Assembly: GCF_963678635.1 (NCBI RefSeq)
Contig: NC_087064.1
Coordinates: 82,269,847-82,329,846, forward strand
Reading direction: 5' to 3'
Origin: Symsagittifera roscoffensis
Lineage: Eukaryota > Xenacoelomorpha > Acoela > Convolutidae
Length of the DNA stretch: 60,000 nt
Shown: positions 57,932 through 60,000 of the stretch, in pieces
Numbering within the stretch: position 1 is the stretch's first letter
How the letters are laid out: every line of letters begins with the position of its first letter
Notes under the pieces: generated by a model
What the model was told of the DNA's origin: nothing
The model's input: the letters and a program-made list of their open reading frames with translations, nothing else
The model's database searches: none
Made by a program: the position numbers and the translations under genes

Positions 57932-58600
57932 CTTTTTATGATCTCCCACAGGACTCTTTCTACTATTTATTTTTATGACCAAAAGTTTCACGTGTTTAAT
58001 TACATTGTATTACAAATTACCCTATTTCAAGCATACTTGGTCTTTGTACGTAACTTGGTAAGGACAACAGTTTAACATCTAAATTCAGCGTAATGAGCGA
58101 CGGAAAAGAATATTTAGTGAGTCAACCGCCAAACTCGAATTTTGATTTCATACGTATTGCTGAGGTAGATTTTCAAATTGAATTGACTACTTCAAGATAT
58201 CAAAATTTTTTATATCAAGCTTCTGCAACTATTTTTATTTGAATTTCCTGAAAAAAATAATAGAAACATCATTGTTCCGATAGTAGACTTCTAAAACTAA
58301 TTTCAACCCAAAGCATTTAGAGGATAGAGAAATAGAATAAAAAACTTACGACTAAGCATATCTTCCAGAAATGTTTTTCACAGGGCCTTTCATTTTTTTA
58401 GGTTTCAAGCAAAGAAGTTAAGTCAGAAAACACAACAAGACTACTAGTATATCATGGCAAAACCATGAATGTTCAAGTGTAAAAAATTGAGTCGTACGAA
58501 ATTAATACGACCGATTAGCCAGCCTGAATTCATTTTGGAACGATTTTGTTGTGCGTGATATTTCGCCGCACATAAATAATGAACAGTGCTAGAGATTTTA
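57932..58600. other. AT-rich DNA with one possible start exon
   Basis: An ATG at 58093 opens a 49-codon frame beginning MSDGKEYLVSQPP, with possible donors at GTGAGT (58117) and GTAGAT. No continuation was found. Confidence 0.2.
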
Positions 58601-58680
58601 GCAGACAGGTTTTATAGCAGACAGGTTTTTAGCAGACAGGTTTTTTAGCAGACAGGTTTTTTTAGCAGACACAGAACAAT
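58601..58680 (+). repeat. Short tandem array of TAGCAGACAGGTTTT
   Basis: Five units of 16-21 bp share TAGCAGACAGG followed by T runs of rising length. Inverted versions (GTCTGCTAAAA, TCTGCTAAAAG, GTCTGCTAAACG) occur at 58933-58990, so array and inverted units bracket a ~250-bp core. Confidence 0.8.
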
Positions 58681-60000
58681 TATAAAATGTGATAGCTAAC
58701 TTCAAACGGGGGCAATGGCGATTAGTGACCGCTTGCCTCGCTGCGCTTCAATTCGACACGAGTGTTATTATGCGCGTAAATCTTTGTTTAGCCGTAAATT
58801 TAGAGGGTTTTGTTTTTGAAGTTGATAGTTTTGTTGACAAATCGTGAGATAATTGACTTAATTGGGGAAACTTGGCCCCAGACTGAGCGTCTTTTTGAGT
58901 CTGTCAATCAATCATCCATCACTTTATTACGTGTCTGCTAAAAGACTCATTTTTCACTTTTTCTGCTAAAAGATTCGTCTGCTAAACGATCGGTCTCCAT
59001 AATTAACATAACGCTTTCAGCATTATGAATAAAATCTTAAAAGCGCGCATAAATTACTTCAAAGAATGGTCAAATGGTCAACGCCTACTTCAAACTCCCA
59101 CAACTTTGCGAAAGAGGTTTGGCGGTAAAATATATTTTTGAATTTAATTTCAGGGAGTCAATTTTTTCAATATGGTATAATTTTTTTGTTAAAAACTATA
59201 ATTTTGTCCGCCGAAAATTGACTGAATACAAAACACACGAAGCATTAAGATTCAAATTTTAAGGGGCGTGTATGAATAAAACCAATTAGCCTCAATTCAA
59301 TTTGGAATGATTTTGTAGTATGGGATAATACGCTCGTTTCAGATTGAATTAAAAGTCAGTTTAATATAGTGGTAAGCTCAACCAGCGAGGCCCACAAAGG
59401 TGCAAGGATTGAGCCACCAAGTAAAAAAACAAAGCCCTTGAATACTCTGACTGCACTTCAAGGCCAATTAACAACTTTTTTGGTTGAAAAAATGACAAAA
59501 TAATCAAAAACTAATGCAACTGATCCCCAACAGGTTAATGTAAACTACAAAGGGATGTACTTAGCGCCTCATATTCTAATAAGAAGACTAAATGACTTGC
59601 CTCAATTCAATTTGGAAAAAAACTAACTCATTGATAACGCGTGTTATAAAAACTCAATATATGTTTATGTTATAAGAACGCGGGTTAATTATTTAGATTT
59701 AGCAAAATTAGCAACTTCAAAAGCCCTGTAACGTCACAAAAAAGATCACAGGTGATTTTTTTTAAATTTTGTGCTCCAAAAAAAAAAACAAAATAGTTAA
59801 ACGTCGAAAATTCACTGCATAAAAAAATCACCCGAAGCATAAACTTTCCTGTTTTTTATTCCGAGACGCCATAGAGACGCTGTAACTTTATAAAAAAAAA
59901 CAATTGAATAATTTGAAAAGTGCAGCGGAATAAACCAAGCTGAGAATGATCATATCCGGTGAGGCAACATTCATATTCATTACACCCAGAAAATACCGAA
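58681..60000. other. AT-rich DNA with repeat pieces, no gene seen
   Basis: A direct repeat containing TCAATTCAATTTGGAA occurs near 59292 and 59602, with a diverged copy near 58527 (GAATTCATTTTGGAACGATT). A tRNA-like plus-strand stretch (TATAGTGGTAAGCTCAACC) lies near 59367 with no clear B box; it may be another SINE head. Confidence 0.4.

Noticed and set aside
58093-58164. First exon of a BUB3-like gene
   Set aside because: The start (MSDGKEYLVSQPP) is loosely similar to BUB3 N-termini, but no WD-repeat exon follows in the window, and the only WDNTL-like hit (59329) is inside a repeat.
58601-58680. Regularly repeated units that might suggest a CRISPR array
   Set aside because: The spacers are only T runs and the DNA is eukaryotic; this is a minisatellite-like array.

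Overview
The window is animal nuclear DNA: AT-rich, with GT-AG introns, two recognisable metazoan genes split into exons, and a heavy load of transposable-element relics. I cannot name the species. Both genes have few exons and their introns are filled with short non-coding repeats, so the lineage has probably lost or reshuffled introns. Nothing in the window looks bacterial or viral in genome style.

Layout. 1-6.2 kb: a GC-richer block of broken plus-strand reading frames, most likely an old retroelement that starts outside the window. 7.2-9.3 kb: a ~1 kb unit duplicated in tandem, each copy carrying a 24-25 bp minisatellite. 9.8-10.5 kb: a fold-back element flanked by TA. 13.98-18.93 kb, minus strand: a five-exon LYAR orthologue (nucleolar zinc-finger protein). 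21.1-22.2 kb: a short LTR element with a frameshifted gag. 22.6-23.9 kb: two related MITEs with perfect 8-bp target duplications, one interrupted by a third MITE that has its own 8-bp duplication. 23.8-30.5 kb: three tandem copies of a ~2.3 kb unit whose breakpoint lies inside a MITE. 30.5-31.9 kb: the 3' part of a non-LTR retrotransposon, minus strand. 33.1-48.9 kb, minus strand: a complete six-exon mitochondrial isoleucyl-tRNA synthetase (IARS2). 49-60 kb: mostly repeats (tRNA-derived SINEs, inverted repeats, a short tandem array) plus a few isolated exon-like segments that I cannot assemble into a gene.

The two solid genes do not form a functional pair: one serves nucleolar ribosome production, the other charges mitochondrial tRNA-Ile. 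The window's main interest is its transposon archaeology: nested insertions with visible empty sites, tandem amplification that starts inside a MITE, and a SINE family with a conserved 3' end. No new defence or metabolic system could be supported.
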